Source: Anaerobacillus alkaliphilus (GTDB lineage Bacteria > Bacillota > Bacilli > Bacillales > Anaerobacillaceae). From it: a stretch of 64,000 nt of DNA. The stretch is taken from positions 310,001 to 374,000 of the forward strand of contig NZ_QOUX01000001.1 of assembly GCF_004116265.1 (NCBI RefSeq), written 5' to 3'. The notes beneath the pieces were generated by a model. That model was not told the origin of the DNA. It saw only the letters and a program-made list of their open reading frames with translations, and ran no database searches. Numbering within the stretch: position 1 is the stretch's first letter; each line of letters begins with the position of its first letter. The translations under genes were made by a program, and so were the position numbers. This document shows, in pieces, positions 42,588-51,214 of this stretch.

Positions 42588-43532
42588 ATGGGGAAAATAC
42601 ATATCATTCATGAAAATAATGAATGGACAAATCACTTAATAAAAAGATTAGAAGAACTAGACCTTCCTTACGAGGAATGGCACTTATCCAAAGGAGCGAT
42701 TGATTTAAGTCTAGCGCCTCCACAAGGTGTATTTTACAATCGAATGAGTGCTTCGTCTCATACTCGTGGCCATCGCTATGCCCCAGAATTCACAGGAGCA
42801 GTACTGGCTTGGTTAGAACGGAATGGCCGAACAGTTTTTAATGGGAGCCGTGCTCTTCAATTAGAACTTAGCAAAGTAAACCAGTACATGGCTTTAAATC
42901 TAGAGGGAATTGAAACTCCAAAAACGATTGCAGCTGTAGGGAAAGAGCAATTAATGGAAGCGGCAAAAGGATTTGCTGGGCAGAAATTTATTACGAAGCA
43001 CAATCGGGCAGGAAAAGGGTTAGGTGTCCAATTGTTTGCTAGTATTGAAGGGTTAAAATCTTATGTATTTAGTGATCAATTTGATGAACCTGTAGATGGG
43101 ATTACTCTGATCCAACAATACATTGAAGCTCCTGAACCAGTGATTACGAGATGTGAATTTATTGGTGGAAAATTCTTGTATGCGGTCAATGTAAATACCA
43201 CTGATGGCTTTCAATTATGTCCTGCAGATGCTTGTCAAATAGGTGATTTATTTTGTCCGGTAGGTGAAGAGCAGGAGAAAAAGCCGAAATTTGAGATTGA
43301 TACAAATTTCAATGATCCTATTATTAAAAAATATGAACAGTTCTTACAGAATAACAAGATTGACGTTGCTGGTATTGAATTTATTCGGAACAAACAAGGT
43401 CAAATTTTTACGTATGATGTGAATACAAATACCAACTACAATCCAGAGGCGGAGGCTAAAGCCAAGCAGTTTGGTATGCTTGAGCTTGCTAAGTTTTTAG
43501 GATCTCAGCTTGAAGTAGTGACGAAAAACTAG
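42588..43532 (+). CDS. ATP-grasp ligase (RimK-like)
   Basis: A 314-residue ATP-grasp enzyme that would ligate a carboxylate to an amine with ATP. Visible parts are the N-terminal fold with FYNRMSASSHTRGHRY, the ATP-binding lysine segment KFITKHNRAGKGLGVQLF (about 133-150), and the metal-binding end VAGIEFIR then YDVNTNTNYN (about 283-292). It resembles RimK-type glutamate ligases; the substrate is unknown. AAGGGAG precedes the ATG. It may be co-transcribed with the DUF4395 gene; a terminator overlaps its end. Confidence 0.78.
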   Translation: MGKIHIIHENNEWTNHLIKRLEELDLPYEEWHLSKGAIDLSLAPPQGVFYNRMSASSHTRGHRYAPEFTGAVLAWLERNGRTVFNGSRALQLELSKVNQYMALNLEGIETPKTIAAVGKEQLMEAAKGFAGQKFITKHNRAGKGLGVQLFASIEGLKSYVFSDQFDEPVDGITLIQQYIEAPEPVITRCEFIGGKFLYAVNVNTTDGFQLCPADACQIGDLFCPVGEEQEKKPKFEIDTNFNDPIIKKYEQFLQNNKIDVAGIEFIRNKQGQIFTYDVNTNTNYNPEAEAKAKQFGMLELAKFLGSQLEVVTKN

Positions 43533-43552
43533 GGAGATTATCCCTAGTTTTT
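43524..43552 (+). terminator. Intrinsic terminator
   Basis: Hairpin AAAAACTAGGGA-GATTA-TCCCTAGTTTTT, overlapping the stop of the ATP-grasp gene. Confidence 0.88.
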
Positions 43553-43638
43553 ACTTTATAAGGACAAATTTTTTGTTTGTTGGTAAAAATTTGGTAGGAT
43601 AGTAGATGAACACTATTTTACAGTAAGGGGTTATAAAT

Positions 43639-44373
43639 ATGGCTAAGGTTATATTATTTGATTTAGATGGGACCTTGCTTCCGATGGATACGGAAGCGTT
43701 TATTAAAAATTATTTGGGGCATTTAGCGCCGAGAGTAGCTTCTATTATTGATCCACAAGAATTTATAAAAGCACTTTGGGCTGGGACAGAAGCAATGATG
43801 CGTAACTTAGAAGAAGAAAAAACAAATGAACAAGTGTTTGAAGAAACATTTCTAAAGTTAGTTAAGTTAAACAAAGAAGACATATGGCCAACTCTAGACG
43901 AATTTTACTCTGAAATTTTCCCTACTCTTTCTCATTTGACATCACCTACTCCACTAGCTAAAAAAGTCGTAGAGAAGGCTCTTGAACAAGGATACCGGGT
44001 AGCGCTAGCAACTAATCCTGTGTTTCCAAAGGTAGCTATTTACGAACGTCTAAGATGGGCAGGAATTGCGGACATGCCGTTTGAGGTTGTAACCGTCTAT
44101 GAAAATAGTACATATACGAAACCACATACGCAGTATTACCAAGCTATTTGCAATAGATTAGAGATTGACCCCACAGACTGCATTATGATCGGAAATGATA
44201 AACAAGAGGATCTAGCTGCTTCAAAAATTGGGATGAAAACGTTTCTTGTCGAAGGTCATGTGATTGACCGTGGCGAGCCAGTTTATCCGATTGATGATCA
44301 TGGTACGTTAGAAGAGCTTTATGAAAAACTTACGAAAAGAGAAGGGGTTTTTAGAGAGGCGGTTGAAGTATGA
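43639..44373 (+). CDS. HAD family hydrolase
   Basis: A 244-residue phosphatase-type enzyme with all HAD motifs: D8-x-D10-G-T (FDLDGTLLP), a Thr/Ser in ALATNPVFP (about 120-128), a lysine in TYTKPHTQYY (about 158) and the acidic motif MIGNDKQEDL (about 182-191). A helical cap is inserted after motif I. The substrate is unknown. AAGGGG precedes the ATG. The downstream GNAT gene overlaps by 4 nt (ATGA), so the two are translationally coupled. Confidence 0.85.
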   Translation: MAKVILFDLDGTLLPMDTEAFIKNYLGHLAPRVASIIDPQEFIKALWAGTEAMMRNLEEEKTNEQVFEETFLKLVKLNKEDIWPTLDEFYSEIFPTLSHLTSPTPLAKKVVEKALEQGYRVALATNPVFPKVAIYERLRWAGIADMPFEVVTVYENSTYTKPHTQYYQAICNRLEIDPTDCIMIGNDKQEDLAASKIGMKTFLVEGHVIDRGEPVYPIDDHGTLEELYEKLTKREGVFREAVEV

Positions 44374-44945
44374 TTGAAAATGGCCTTACAGCTATACCAG
44401 AGTTGGAAACCCCAAATTATTTATTAAGAGGAATGAGCATTGATGATGCTGAAAGTATGTTTGTCTTTATGAGTGATCAGCAAACGATGAGGTATATCAC
44501 TCCTCATCCCGTCCAATCTGTCGATGAGCTCACTAAAAATATAAAGGTGAGTCTAACTAACTTTCAAGAGTCAAAGGAAATTCCTTGGGTGATTGTTGAT
44601 AAGATTTCAGGGGACGTTATCGGAATGTTCCGCTTCCATAAGTTTAACTTTTGGCATAAGAAGACAGAAATGGGAGTTGTTATTCGGGAAGACTATCAAA
44701 AACGAGGGGTTATGAGTGAGATACTAGAGGTGATCCTGCCATATGGGTTTGATATTCTAGGACTTAACCGAATTGTCGGAGACATCTTTGCTGAAAATAA
44801 AGGATCAGAAAAATTGTTACAGAAGTTTGGCTTTAAAAAGGAAGGACAATTACGACAAACGGATTTTGATGGTACTAGGTATCATGACACGGTTGTATTC
44901 TCTTTGTTGAAGTCTGAGTATGAAAAATCTAACAGTGTTGTTTAA
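44370..44945 (+). CDS. GNAT acetyltransferase, RimJ/RimL type
   Basis: A 191-residue acetyltransferase. It has YLLRGMSIDDAESMF, the RimJ-type RYITPHPVQS, then the acetyl-CoA motif EMGVVIREDYQKRGVMSEIL (about 107-126) and the C-terminal LNRIVGDIFAENKGSEKLL. RimJ-like enzymes acetylate protein N-termini or small amines; the actual target is unknown. It overlaps the HAD gene by 4 nt, which points to a shared function or at least shared expression. It ends in a terminator. Confidence 0.82.
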   Translation: MIENGLTAIPELETPNYLLRGMSIDDAESMFVFMSDQQTMRYITPHPVQSVDELTKNIKVSLTNFQESKEIPWVIVDKISGDVIGMFRFHKFNFWHKKTEMGVVIREDYQKRGVMSEILEVILPYGFDILGLNRIVGDIFAENKGSEKLLQKFGFKKEGQLRQTDFDGTRYHDTVVFSLLKSEYEKSNSVV

Positions 44946-44968
44946 AAAGTCTCGTATGAGGCTTTTTT
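44944..44968 (+). terminator. Intrinsic terminator
   Basis: Hairpin AAAAAGTCTC-GTAT-GAGGCTTTTTT with one G-U pair. Confidence 0.8.
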
Positions 44969-45114
44969 CTTTTTTGTGGCACTTTCGCTATTCATAATTT
45001 GGCGAAACGCCACTTCTTTTTAGAAGTTTTGTCAGGTAGAAGGAATAACAGTAGCTTCATATTTAATAAGTAAGTATCGGATAAACTTTGACAAAAATGA
45101 AGAGGGTGTGTGAA

Positions 45115-45813
45115 ATGTATACAATTAAAGATGTCTCAAAACAACTTAAAATACCAGTTGGTAGTTTGAAATCTTGGGAGCAAGTATTTGAGCGTTTTTT
45201 TCAAGTGCAACGGACGAAATCCGGATCAAGAATATATGGTGAAGCAGAACTTTTAGTTTTAAGAAAGATAAAGCTAATGAAAGATAAAAATTTAAGTGAC
45301 GAAATGCTTATGTTTATCTTAGATTCCAATGATGGTGAAAATCGAGATATTCCTGAGCAAATCCAATCAGAATACGATTTAAAGTATGCTGATATTGTTG
45401 AGTTGCAAAATGAGACTGTACAAGCTGTTCAAACGATCTCTGCTTCAATGGATCAATTTAAGGGAGAGTTTATTAAGGAAGTAAAAGAAGAACTAACGCA
45501 GGAAGTGAAAAAAGAAATTGCAAAGGGAAATGGAATTACACAAGGAATGATTCAAACCTATACGCATGAAGTGGTAGATACTTATCAAATGACATACCAA
45601 CAGATAAATAAATTAAAAAAGGAAATTCAAAGAGACCAAGAAGAAAAACTGTTTCTCCAAAAGAAAGTAGAGGAACGAGAAGAATTGTTTCAGGATTTCG
45701 TTCAAAGCTACCGCCAATCTGCAGCTGCAATTGAAGCAAGGAACGAAAGACGAAAGCTTTCCTATTGGTTAGGTTTACTTTCAAAGGCTCAAATGAAATG
45801 GACGAAAATGTAA
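45115..45813 (+). CDS. MerR-like DNA-binding protein with long coiled coil
   Basis: The ATG at 45115 (GAGGGTG upstream) gives 232 residues. Residues 1-70 form a MerR-type winged helix: MYTIKDVSKQLKIPVGSLKS, then RTKSGSRIYGEAELLVLRKI. From about 95 to 215 it is a coiled coil (LKKEIQRDQEEKLFLQKKV). There is no cofactor-binding domain or cysteine. This plan recalls RacA-type chromosome-anchoring proteins and DUF3967-type MerR-like proteins more than classical MerR activators. The product may bind DNA and oligomerise; I cannot choose between the two. It is a single gene. Confidence 0.72.
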   Translation: MYTIKDVSKQLKIPVGSLKSWEQVFERFFQVQRTKSGSRIYGEAELLVLRKIKLMKDKNLSDEMLMFILDSNDGENRDIPEQIQSEYDLKYADIVELQNETVQAVQTISASMDQFKGEFIKEVKEELTQEVKKEIAKGNGITQGMIQTYTHEVVDTYQMTYQQINKLKKEIQRDQEEKLFLQKKVEEREELFQDFVQSYRQSAAAIEARNERRKLSYWLGLLSKAQMKWTKM

Positions 45814-45825
45814 GTCATGAAAGGA

Positions 45826-45853
45826 AAGTCTGTCAACAATAGTTGGCAGACTT
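45826..45853 (+). terminator. Intrinsic terminator
   Basis: Hairpin AAGTCTGTCAAC-AATA-GTTGGCAGACTT with one G-U pair, followed by ATTTATTTTTG. Confidence 0.85.
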
Positions 45854-45935
45854 ATTTATTTTTGTCAATGTTGGCATAAACTTCCTGTTTATAACAAAAT
45901 ATAAAAATATCTACTTCTCTTAAAAGGGGTCTCAT

Positions 45936-47393
45936 ATGAAGGGTGAATTAATCTCATCTCTTGATCGAAATCTAAACAAGATTTTAAAAGGTTTAGGAAA
46001 TAGCAATGATATCTTAATACGAAAACTCATTATTGGTAACACAGAAAAACTGGCAGCTATCATCTATATGGACGGAGTTACCGAAAATGAGAAAGTAGAA
46101 GAACAAATTATTAAACCCCTTATTTCAACAAGCCTTCATGACCAAAGTAACTTGATGGAATTAATAAAGTTAAGAGTGGTACAAACAATCCGTGCAAAAG
46201 AAATTGACTCGATAGACGGAGTCATACAAGAGCTTATTCAAGGTAAGAGTATTTTAGTTGTCGATAAAGAGAATGTAGCCCTAGCGCTAGATACCGTAAA
46301 ATGGCCAGAAAGAGCGGCTCCTGAACCTAAGGCACAAAGGACTCCTCGAGGTCCTGATATAGGGTTTAACGAGTCATTGACTTTTAATTTGTCTTTAATA
46401 CGAAAATCGATTAGGGACTGTAAACTTAGAATAGAGAGTAATGAAAATCCAAATATTAATACTTCATTCTCGTTGGTATATCTAGAAAATAGTGTAGATC
46501 AAGATATGCTTAAGCTATTAAAAAGTAAGTTACAAGAAATCGATATCCCTGTCGTATTGGACTCTAGTTTTTTGGAAGAAAATCTAACAAATGAAACAAC
46601 GTCAATGTTTCCACTGACACTAACTACCGATCGACCTGATTTAGTTAGTGCTGAAATATTAGAAGGGAAAATTGCCATCGTAGTAGACGGTACCCCATTT
46701 GTAACGGTGCTTCCAATTATATTTATCCAACTCTTTCAATCGCCTGATGATTATTATTCATTAGCTAGAAATTTTCAAAGTAGAAGATTAGCGAGGATGT
46801 TTTTTTTCTTTCTATCAATATTGCTACCTGCTCTCTACATCTCATTTACAGTTTACCAACCTGGCTTACTACCAACTAGTATCTTAATTGGTTTTGTTGC
46901 ACAGAGAGAGGTGGTGCCGTTTCCCACCGTTGTTGAGATTATTGTATTCTTTTGGCTTATTATCATTATTGTTGAAAGTTCCTTGAGGCTTCCTCAGGGT
47001 GTTGTTCTGACAGTTACGATTTTTGCTTCAATTACCTTAGGGCAACAGGCAGTAGAAGCACAACTTGTACAGCCTACTACCTTAGTGGTTTTAGCTGCTT
47101 CCTATATTATGTCAAGTAGTGTGCCGGTATTTAGCTTAACTGTCGTGTATAGAATATTGACGTTTCGATTTATCTTCCTTGCTTCCTTATTAGGTCTTTA
47201 TGGGGTCATGATCGGGATTGTTGTCCTTATCTTGCATTTAAGTGCACTAAGATCTTTTGGTGTACCGTACTTATCCCCGGTTGCTCCGTTTAATTTGAAA
47301 GATCAAAAAGATGCAATTTTTAGAACACCAATGGAATTCATTATCACAAGTAAAAAGAAGTTTACGAAAGAAGAGCCTATGAAAAAGGAGTAA
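45936..47393 (+). CDS. Spore germination protein A subunit (GerAA/GerKA family)
   Basis: A 485-residue subunit of a nutrient germinant receptor in the spore inner membrane. The N-terminal cytoplasmic half (about 1-270) has the family pattern (LISSLDRNLNKILKGLGNSND at the start; LVSAEILEGKIAIVVDGTPFV near 235-256). The C-terminal half has about five membrane helices, including RRLARMFFFFLSILLPALYI and LPQGVVLTVTIFASITLGQQ. AAAGGGG precedes the ATG. The order A-C-B in this operon matches gerK-type operons. It should be expressed in the forespore; I saw no convincing sigma-G promoter. The germinant cannot be predicted. Confidence 0.92.
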   Translation: MKGELISSLDRNLNKILKGLGNSNDILIRKLIIGNTEKLAAIIYMDGVTENEKVEEQIIKPLISTSLHDQSNLMELIKLRVVQTIRAKEIDSIDGVIQELIQGKSILVVDKENVALALDTVKWPERAAPEPKAQRTPRGPDIGFNESLTFNLSLIRKSIRDCKLRIESNENPNINTSFSLVYLENSVDQDMLKLLKSKLQEIDIPVVLDSSFLEENLTNETTSMFPLTLTTDRPDLVSAEILEGKIAIVVDGTPFVTVLPIIFIQLFQSPDDYYSLARNFQSRRLARMFFFFLSILLPALYISFTVYQPGLLPTSILIGFVAQREVVPFPTVVEIIVFFWLIIIIVESSLRLPQGVVLTVTIFASITLGQQAVEAQLVQPTTLVVLAASYIMSSSVPVFSLTVVYRILTFRFIFLASLLGLYGVMIGIVVLILHLSALRSFGVPYLSPVAPFNLKDQKDAIFRTPMEFIITSKKKFTKEEPMKKE

Positions 47394-47408
47394 AAGGATA
47401 AAACATCT

Positions 47409-48599
47409 ATGAAAAAAAGATCTTGGTTGCACATAACGATTTATACTTTAATTATACTATCTTCGTTTTTGGTAGGAAAAAATGTTGAGGATTCCTTAAT
47501 AAAAAACCTTTCCATTGTTTCGGCAGTGGGTATCGATTTAGAGGAAGATTTATATGCTGTTACGTTACAAGTAATAAATCCGAAGAGATTACAAAAAGAT
47601 GCGGGACAGACTCTTGGCTATATTAATTATAAAGAGAGTGGTAGAACAATAACGGAAGCAATGAAGAAGATAAATACTGTTATTTCAAGAAATATTTTTT
47701 TAGATGACACTGAGATTTTTATTGTTAGTGAGGAACTTGCCCGATCAAAAGGGATTAATGAGGTTATTGATTATCTAATCATTGAGCCAAATGTTGCATC
47801 TAATATTTCCTTTTTTGTTACTAAAGGCGATGCAGCTAACGCTATTTTAAATATCTTTACTCCAGTTCAACAAGTATCTGCTCAAAGGATCCATGAGATG
47901 CTTACTAATATTCAAAAAGAGGCTGGTTTTGCTACGAGAATCTATCCAAATAGAGTTAAAAATTATTTGTTAAATTACCCAGTTGTTAATAATATCGTGC
48001 CATATATCACTATCGAGGGAAATTTTAAACAGGGTTTTAAAAAAGAAAATATTGAGACTTTTGATCCGGAAACGAAAATAAAGATTGAAGGAATGGCTTT
48101 TTTTCATAGAGATAAAATTGTCGATTTTTTAAATTTGGAAGAAAGTAAAACGTTGCTATTAGTAACAAATCATTTAAGGATGACTTTTCTTGAATCCAAC
48201 TGCCCAGATGGTAACGGGTTTGTAGCGATGAGGCTAGATAGTTCCAAGACAAAGATTAATCACAAACTAGAAAATGGTATACCAAGGTTTAAGGTAGATG
48301 TAACAGTAGCAGGGAGAATTCAAGAATCTTCATGTGAAATAGGTTTTAAACATCCAGATTTACAAAGGTTTGAAACACATTTTGGTAATTTAATCGAGGC
48401 TCATATCTCTGATTTAATAAAACTTAGTCAGTCTCATCATGTCGATTTTATTGGGTTTGGGAAAGCGATGTATTTAAGTAAACCCTCAGATTGGAGAAAA
48501 ATAGAAAAAACGTGGGAAGATATTTATCCAAACGTAGAAGTTGACGTAAAGGTGAAAGTAGACATTAGTGAATCCGGGGACGCGACAAAATTAAAGTAG
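47409..48599 (+). CDS. Ger(x)C family germination protein lacking a lipobox cysteine
   Basis: The 396-residue C subunit of the receptor. The family core is clear: NLSIVSAVGIDLEEDLYAVT (about residues 34-53), EELARSKGINEVIDYLI and the C-terminal SQSHHVDFIGFGKAMYLSKP. Ordinary GerC proteins are lipoproteins with a cysteine just before the mature start (GCW..IE). Here the corresponding stretch reads SSFLVGKNVEDSLIKN and there is no cysteine in the first 60 residues, so it cannot be lipidated. It would be held only by its N-terminal hydrophobic helix (about 9-22). The gene begins 15 nt after gerA. Confidence 0.88.
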   Translation: MKKRSWLHITIYTLIILSSFLVGKNVEDSLIKNLSIVSAVGIDLEEDLYAVTLQVINPKRLQKDAGQTLGYINYKESGRTITEAMKKINTVISRNIFLDDTEIFIVSEELARSKGINEVIDYLIIEPNVASNISFFVTKGDAANAILNIFTPVQQVSAQRIHEMLTNIQKEAGFATRIYPNRVKNYLLNYPVVNNIVPYITIEGNFKQGFKKENIETFDPETKIKIEGMAFFHRDKIVDFLNLEESKTLLLVTNHLRMTFLESNCPDGNGFVAMRLDSSKTKINHKLENGIPRFKVDVTVAGRIQESSCEIGFKHPDLQRFETHFGNLIEAHISDLIKLSQSHHVDFIGFGKAMYLSKPSDWRKIEKTWEDIYPNVEVDVKVKVDISESGDATKLK

Positions 48600-48618
48600 C
48601 AAGTTAGGATGGGAAAGA

Positions 48619-49725
48619 ATGAAAGTAAAAATAGCGAGTAACGAATTTTATACACTTCTTATTCTTTTTTTACTTGGTAGCTCGATTGTTGTTGGTTTGA
48701 ATTTAGATACAGAGGAAAATGCGTGGCTAGTCAACTTACTATCAATGGTATTTGGAGTGGGTCTTTTCTACTTTTACCTTTATTTATTGAAATACGGTTC
48801 CTGGAAGGAGTTTCACATTTTACTCGAGTTTGTTTTTGGAAGGTTTATTGGGAGGACGGTATTGCTGCTTTATTCCCTTTACTTTCTCTACATAGGAAGC
48901 AGAGTTGTAAAAGATTTCTCATTCTTTATCCGGCAGACGTTATTTTATGAAATTGAACAGATGGTAATTTCAATCGTATTTGTAGCGATTATCGGATATG
49001 CCTTGTATTTGGGCTTGGAAGCGATTTCGAGAACATCTCAAATATTGACTCTTTTTACGTTTTTATTACTAATCTTAATTATCATATTCTCTTTTTTATC
49101 GGACGTCATTTATATAGAAAACGTTAGACCTCTAATAGATCTCGACTCCTTAGAACTGAAAAATATCGATCGGTGGATTACTTTTCCTTATGGGGAAATA
49201 GTCGTTTTTCTCCTTCTTTTGCCACTAGTAAATAACTATCAAAAGCTAATGAAATTCGGTTGGATTCCAATAGCAGTAAGTGGCCTAATTCTAATTGTAT
49301 TCTCGGAAATTATTATCGCTATCTTAGGAGCAAAAGTCTCGACTCTATACACATTTCCACTTGTTAAGGCCATCGAAATGATAGAAATAGGTGGAGTTAT
49401 TCAGCACATAGAATTTCTTTCTGTATTTGCCTTCTTTTTTGTTGGGTTTGTTAAGGTTTGTATATTTTTGTGGGCTAGTACAGAAACCTTTCGTCATACA
49501 TTTCCATTTTTCCAAAGGAACTTTATTATTTTCTTACTGTGTACTTCTGTATTAGTTACCACCGTGATTATAGCAGATGATTTACCTCAGCATTTATTTA
49601 TTGGGCTAAATATTGTACCTCTATATATCCATTTACCTTTTCAATTTGTTATTCCGTTAATCATGCTAGGGATCTTATTTATTAAGAATAGAAAAGGAAG
49701 TTCTTCTGTTAATAGCGGTAGTTAA
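48619..49725 (+). CDS. Spore germination permease B subunit (GerAB/GerKB family)
   Basis: A 368-residue integral membrane protein with about ten helices, the transporter-like (APC superfamily) subunit of the germinant receptor, thought to bind the germinant. Landmarks are the start KVKIASNEFYTLLILFLLGS, LPLVNNYQKLMKFGWIPIAVSGL (beginning near 195) and the C-terminal FVIPLIMLGILFIKNRK. It begins 19 nt after gerC and is the last gene of the operon, followed by a long bidirectional terminator. Length is normal. Confidence 0.92.
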   Translation: MKVKIASNEFYTLLILFLLGSSIVVGLNLDTEENAWLVNLLSMVFGVGLFYFYLYLLKYGSWKEFHILLEFVFGRFIGRTVLLLYSLYFLYIGSRVVKDFSFFIRQTLFYEIEQMVISIVFVAIIGYALYLGLEAISRTSQILTLFTFLLLILIIIFSFLSDVIYIENVRPLIDLDSLELKNIDRWITFPYGEIVVFLLLLPLVNNYQKLMKFGWIPIAVSGLILIVFSEIIIAILGAKVSTLYTFPLVKAIEMIEIGGVIQHIEFLSVFAFFFVGFVKVCIFLWASTETFRHTFPFFQRNFIIFLLCTSVLVTTVIIADDLPQHLFIGLNIVPLYIHLPFQFVIPLIMLGILFIKNRKGSSSVNSGS

Positions 49726-49738
49726 CGTGTTATGGCTT

Positions 49739-49788
49739 AAAAGATAGCGAAGGGACTTAGAAATTACAAAGTCCTTCGCTATCTTTTA
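49739..49788. terminator. Long bidirectional terminator after the ger operon
   Basis: Stem AAAAGATAGCGAAGG...ACTT / AAGT...CCTTCGCTATCTTTT, one bulged G, loop about 10 nt, between convergent genes. Confidence 0.9.
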
Positions 49789-51087
49789 TTATTGATCTTT
49801 TTGGTCTGTTCCTTTTTCCAATTGTTTTGCTATCGTTGCGATTGTTTTCCCAGTAGGAAAGTTTTGTAAGCGACTTTTTGGATCGTATACTTTTTGTGAT
49901 GGCCAAAGTCCGTGATGACCTGAAAAGATATAGCTAATGATACATGCGAGAAAAAAATACTCAAGCCCTTCTCCGTCGAACATTTCCATTGCTAATAAAA
50001 AGGAGGCTATTGGAGTGTTAGCGCCGCCGCAAAAAACAGCAATTAACCCAATTGCGGCAAGGAAGGAAGTTGGTAATCCTACGATTGTCGATAGAGTGTT
50101 TCCTAACGTCGACCCAACAAAGAATAACGGAATTGCCTCACCTCCTACAAATCCAAATCCCATGGTTACAGCTGTAAAAATTAATTTAGCCAAAAAGGCA
50201 AACGGAGGAACCTCTCCTGTAAATGATTGCTCAATCATTTCAAGACCACGACCGTTATATTCATATGAACCTACAATTAACATTAAGGCAACGATAATAA
50301 CTCCACCTACAAAACCTCGTAGCATATGAGATTTTAAATGTTTTTCAGAAAACATCTGAAGATAATGTCGTAGCTGACAATATAATATACTGATAACACT
50401 AAACAGAATACAAACAATGAAAAATTTTATAAAGGTGGCCGTAGTAAGCTCTGGAACTTGTTTAATGATAAAATGTTCGTGCTCAACACCCCATGTTTGA
50501 CTAGTTGTTAGATGACCAACAAAGCTAGCAGTAATACATGGAACAATTGCTTCATAACGTAACCTACCTAATGAGGCCATCTCCATACCAAACACAGCTC
50601 CTGTAATTGGTGCTCCGAAAGCTGCTCCAAAACCGCTACTAATTCCAGCCATAATTAAAAGGTTTGTATCTAATGGGCTCACTTTAAATAATCGATTGAC
50701 GGACTCCGCAACGCTACCACCCATTTGAATGGCAGCTCCTTCTCTACCTGTCGAACCGCCAAACAATACGGTAATAAAAGTCCCTATATAAACCAATGGG
50801 CCGATTCGACGATCAATTTTCCCTTTTCCATGGATTTGATCAAGGATAAGATTATTTCCTTTTGCAGAGGCTTTGCCATGTACTTGATACAAATAACCGA
50901 TTAGTACACCACCAAGTGGTAGGAAATAAATAAGTCCAGGATGGGCTTGTCTTGTTTCGCCTAAAAAGTCATTCGTTGTTAAGAGTAAAGCTGTAGTTGA
51001 ACCAACAACTAGACCGATTACTGTTCCGGAAACAATCCATTTAATAAGTAGCAATAAAAAAGTAGTTGATTGATTTATTTGTTTCAT
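49789..51087 (-). CDS. CLC-family chloride/fluoride channel or antiporter
   Basis: The ATG at 51085-51087 follows GGAGGG, giving 432 residues with about twelve membrane helices. The CLC gating motif is present as GGSTGREGAAIQMG (about 121-134), with its gating glutamate. The first anion-selectivity motif, usually GSGIP, is absent; the aligned place reads AKGNNLILDQIH (about 75-86). This deviation is found in a divergent branch of CLC proteins, some of which export fluoride; whether this is a chloride or a fluoride protein is undecided. No fluoride riboswitch lies upstream. It is a single gene. Confidence 0.83.
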   Translation of the reverse strand: MKQINQSTTFLLLLIKWIVSGTVIGLVVGSTTALLLTTNDFLGETRQAHPGLIYFLPLGGVLIGYLYQVHGKASAKGNNLILDQIHGKGKIDRRIGPLVYIGTFITVLFGGSTGREGAAIQMGGSVAESVNRLFKVSPLDTNLLIMAGISSGFGAAFGAPITGAVFGMEMASLGRLRYEAIVPCITASFVGHLTTSQTWGVEHEHFIIKQVPELTTATFIKFFIVCILFSVISILYCQLRHYLQMFSEKHLKSHMLRGFVGGVIIVALMLIVGSYEYNGRGLEMIEQSFTGEVPPFAFLAKLIFTAVTMGFGFVGGEAIPLFFVGSTLGNTLSTIVGLPTSFLAAIGLIAVFCGGANTPIASFLLAMEMFDGEGLEYFFLACIISYIFSGHHGLWPSQKVYDPKSRLQNFPTGKTIATIAKQLEKGTDQKDQ

Positions 51088-51154
51088 AGTGCCCTCCAAT
51101 AAAGACGATATGATTAGAGTTTTCCCGAACACATTTTTTTAACCAAAAGATTCC

Positions 51155-51189
51155 TTGTTCACACTCAGTTCATATTCATCTGTTATGAT
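51155..51189 (+). promoter_or_regulatory. Promoter with OmpR-type direct repeat, TVP38 gene
   Basis: TTGTTCACACTCAGTTCATA (51155-51174) contains two GTTCA half-sites 11 bp apart, overlapping the -35 region. A -10 candidate, TATGAT, begins at 51184, 29 bp from the start of the box. The same arrangement is found upstream of the two-component operon. Confidence 0.65.
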
Positions 51190-51214
51190 GCAACTTAGGA
51201 AGAGGTGATGTATC

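Noticed and set aside
45860-45935. Sigma-G promoter of the ger operon
   Set aside because: GGCATAA with a weak AAATATA at about 18-nt distance is present, but the -10 match is poor, so it is not listed as a feature.
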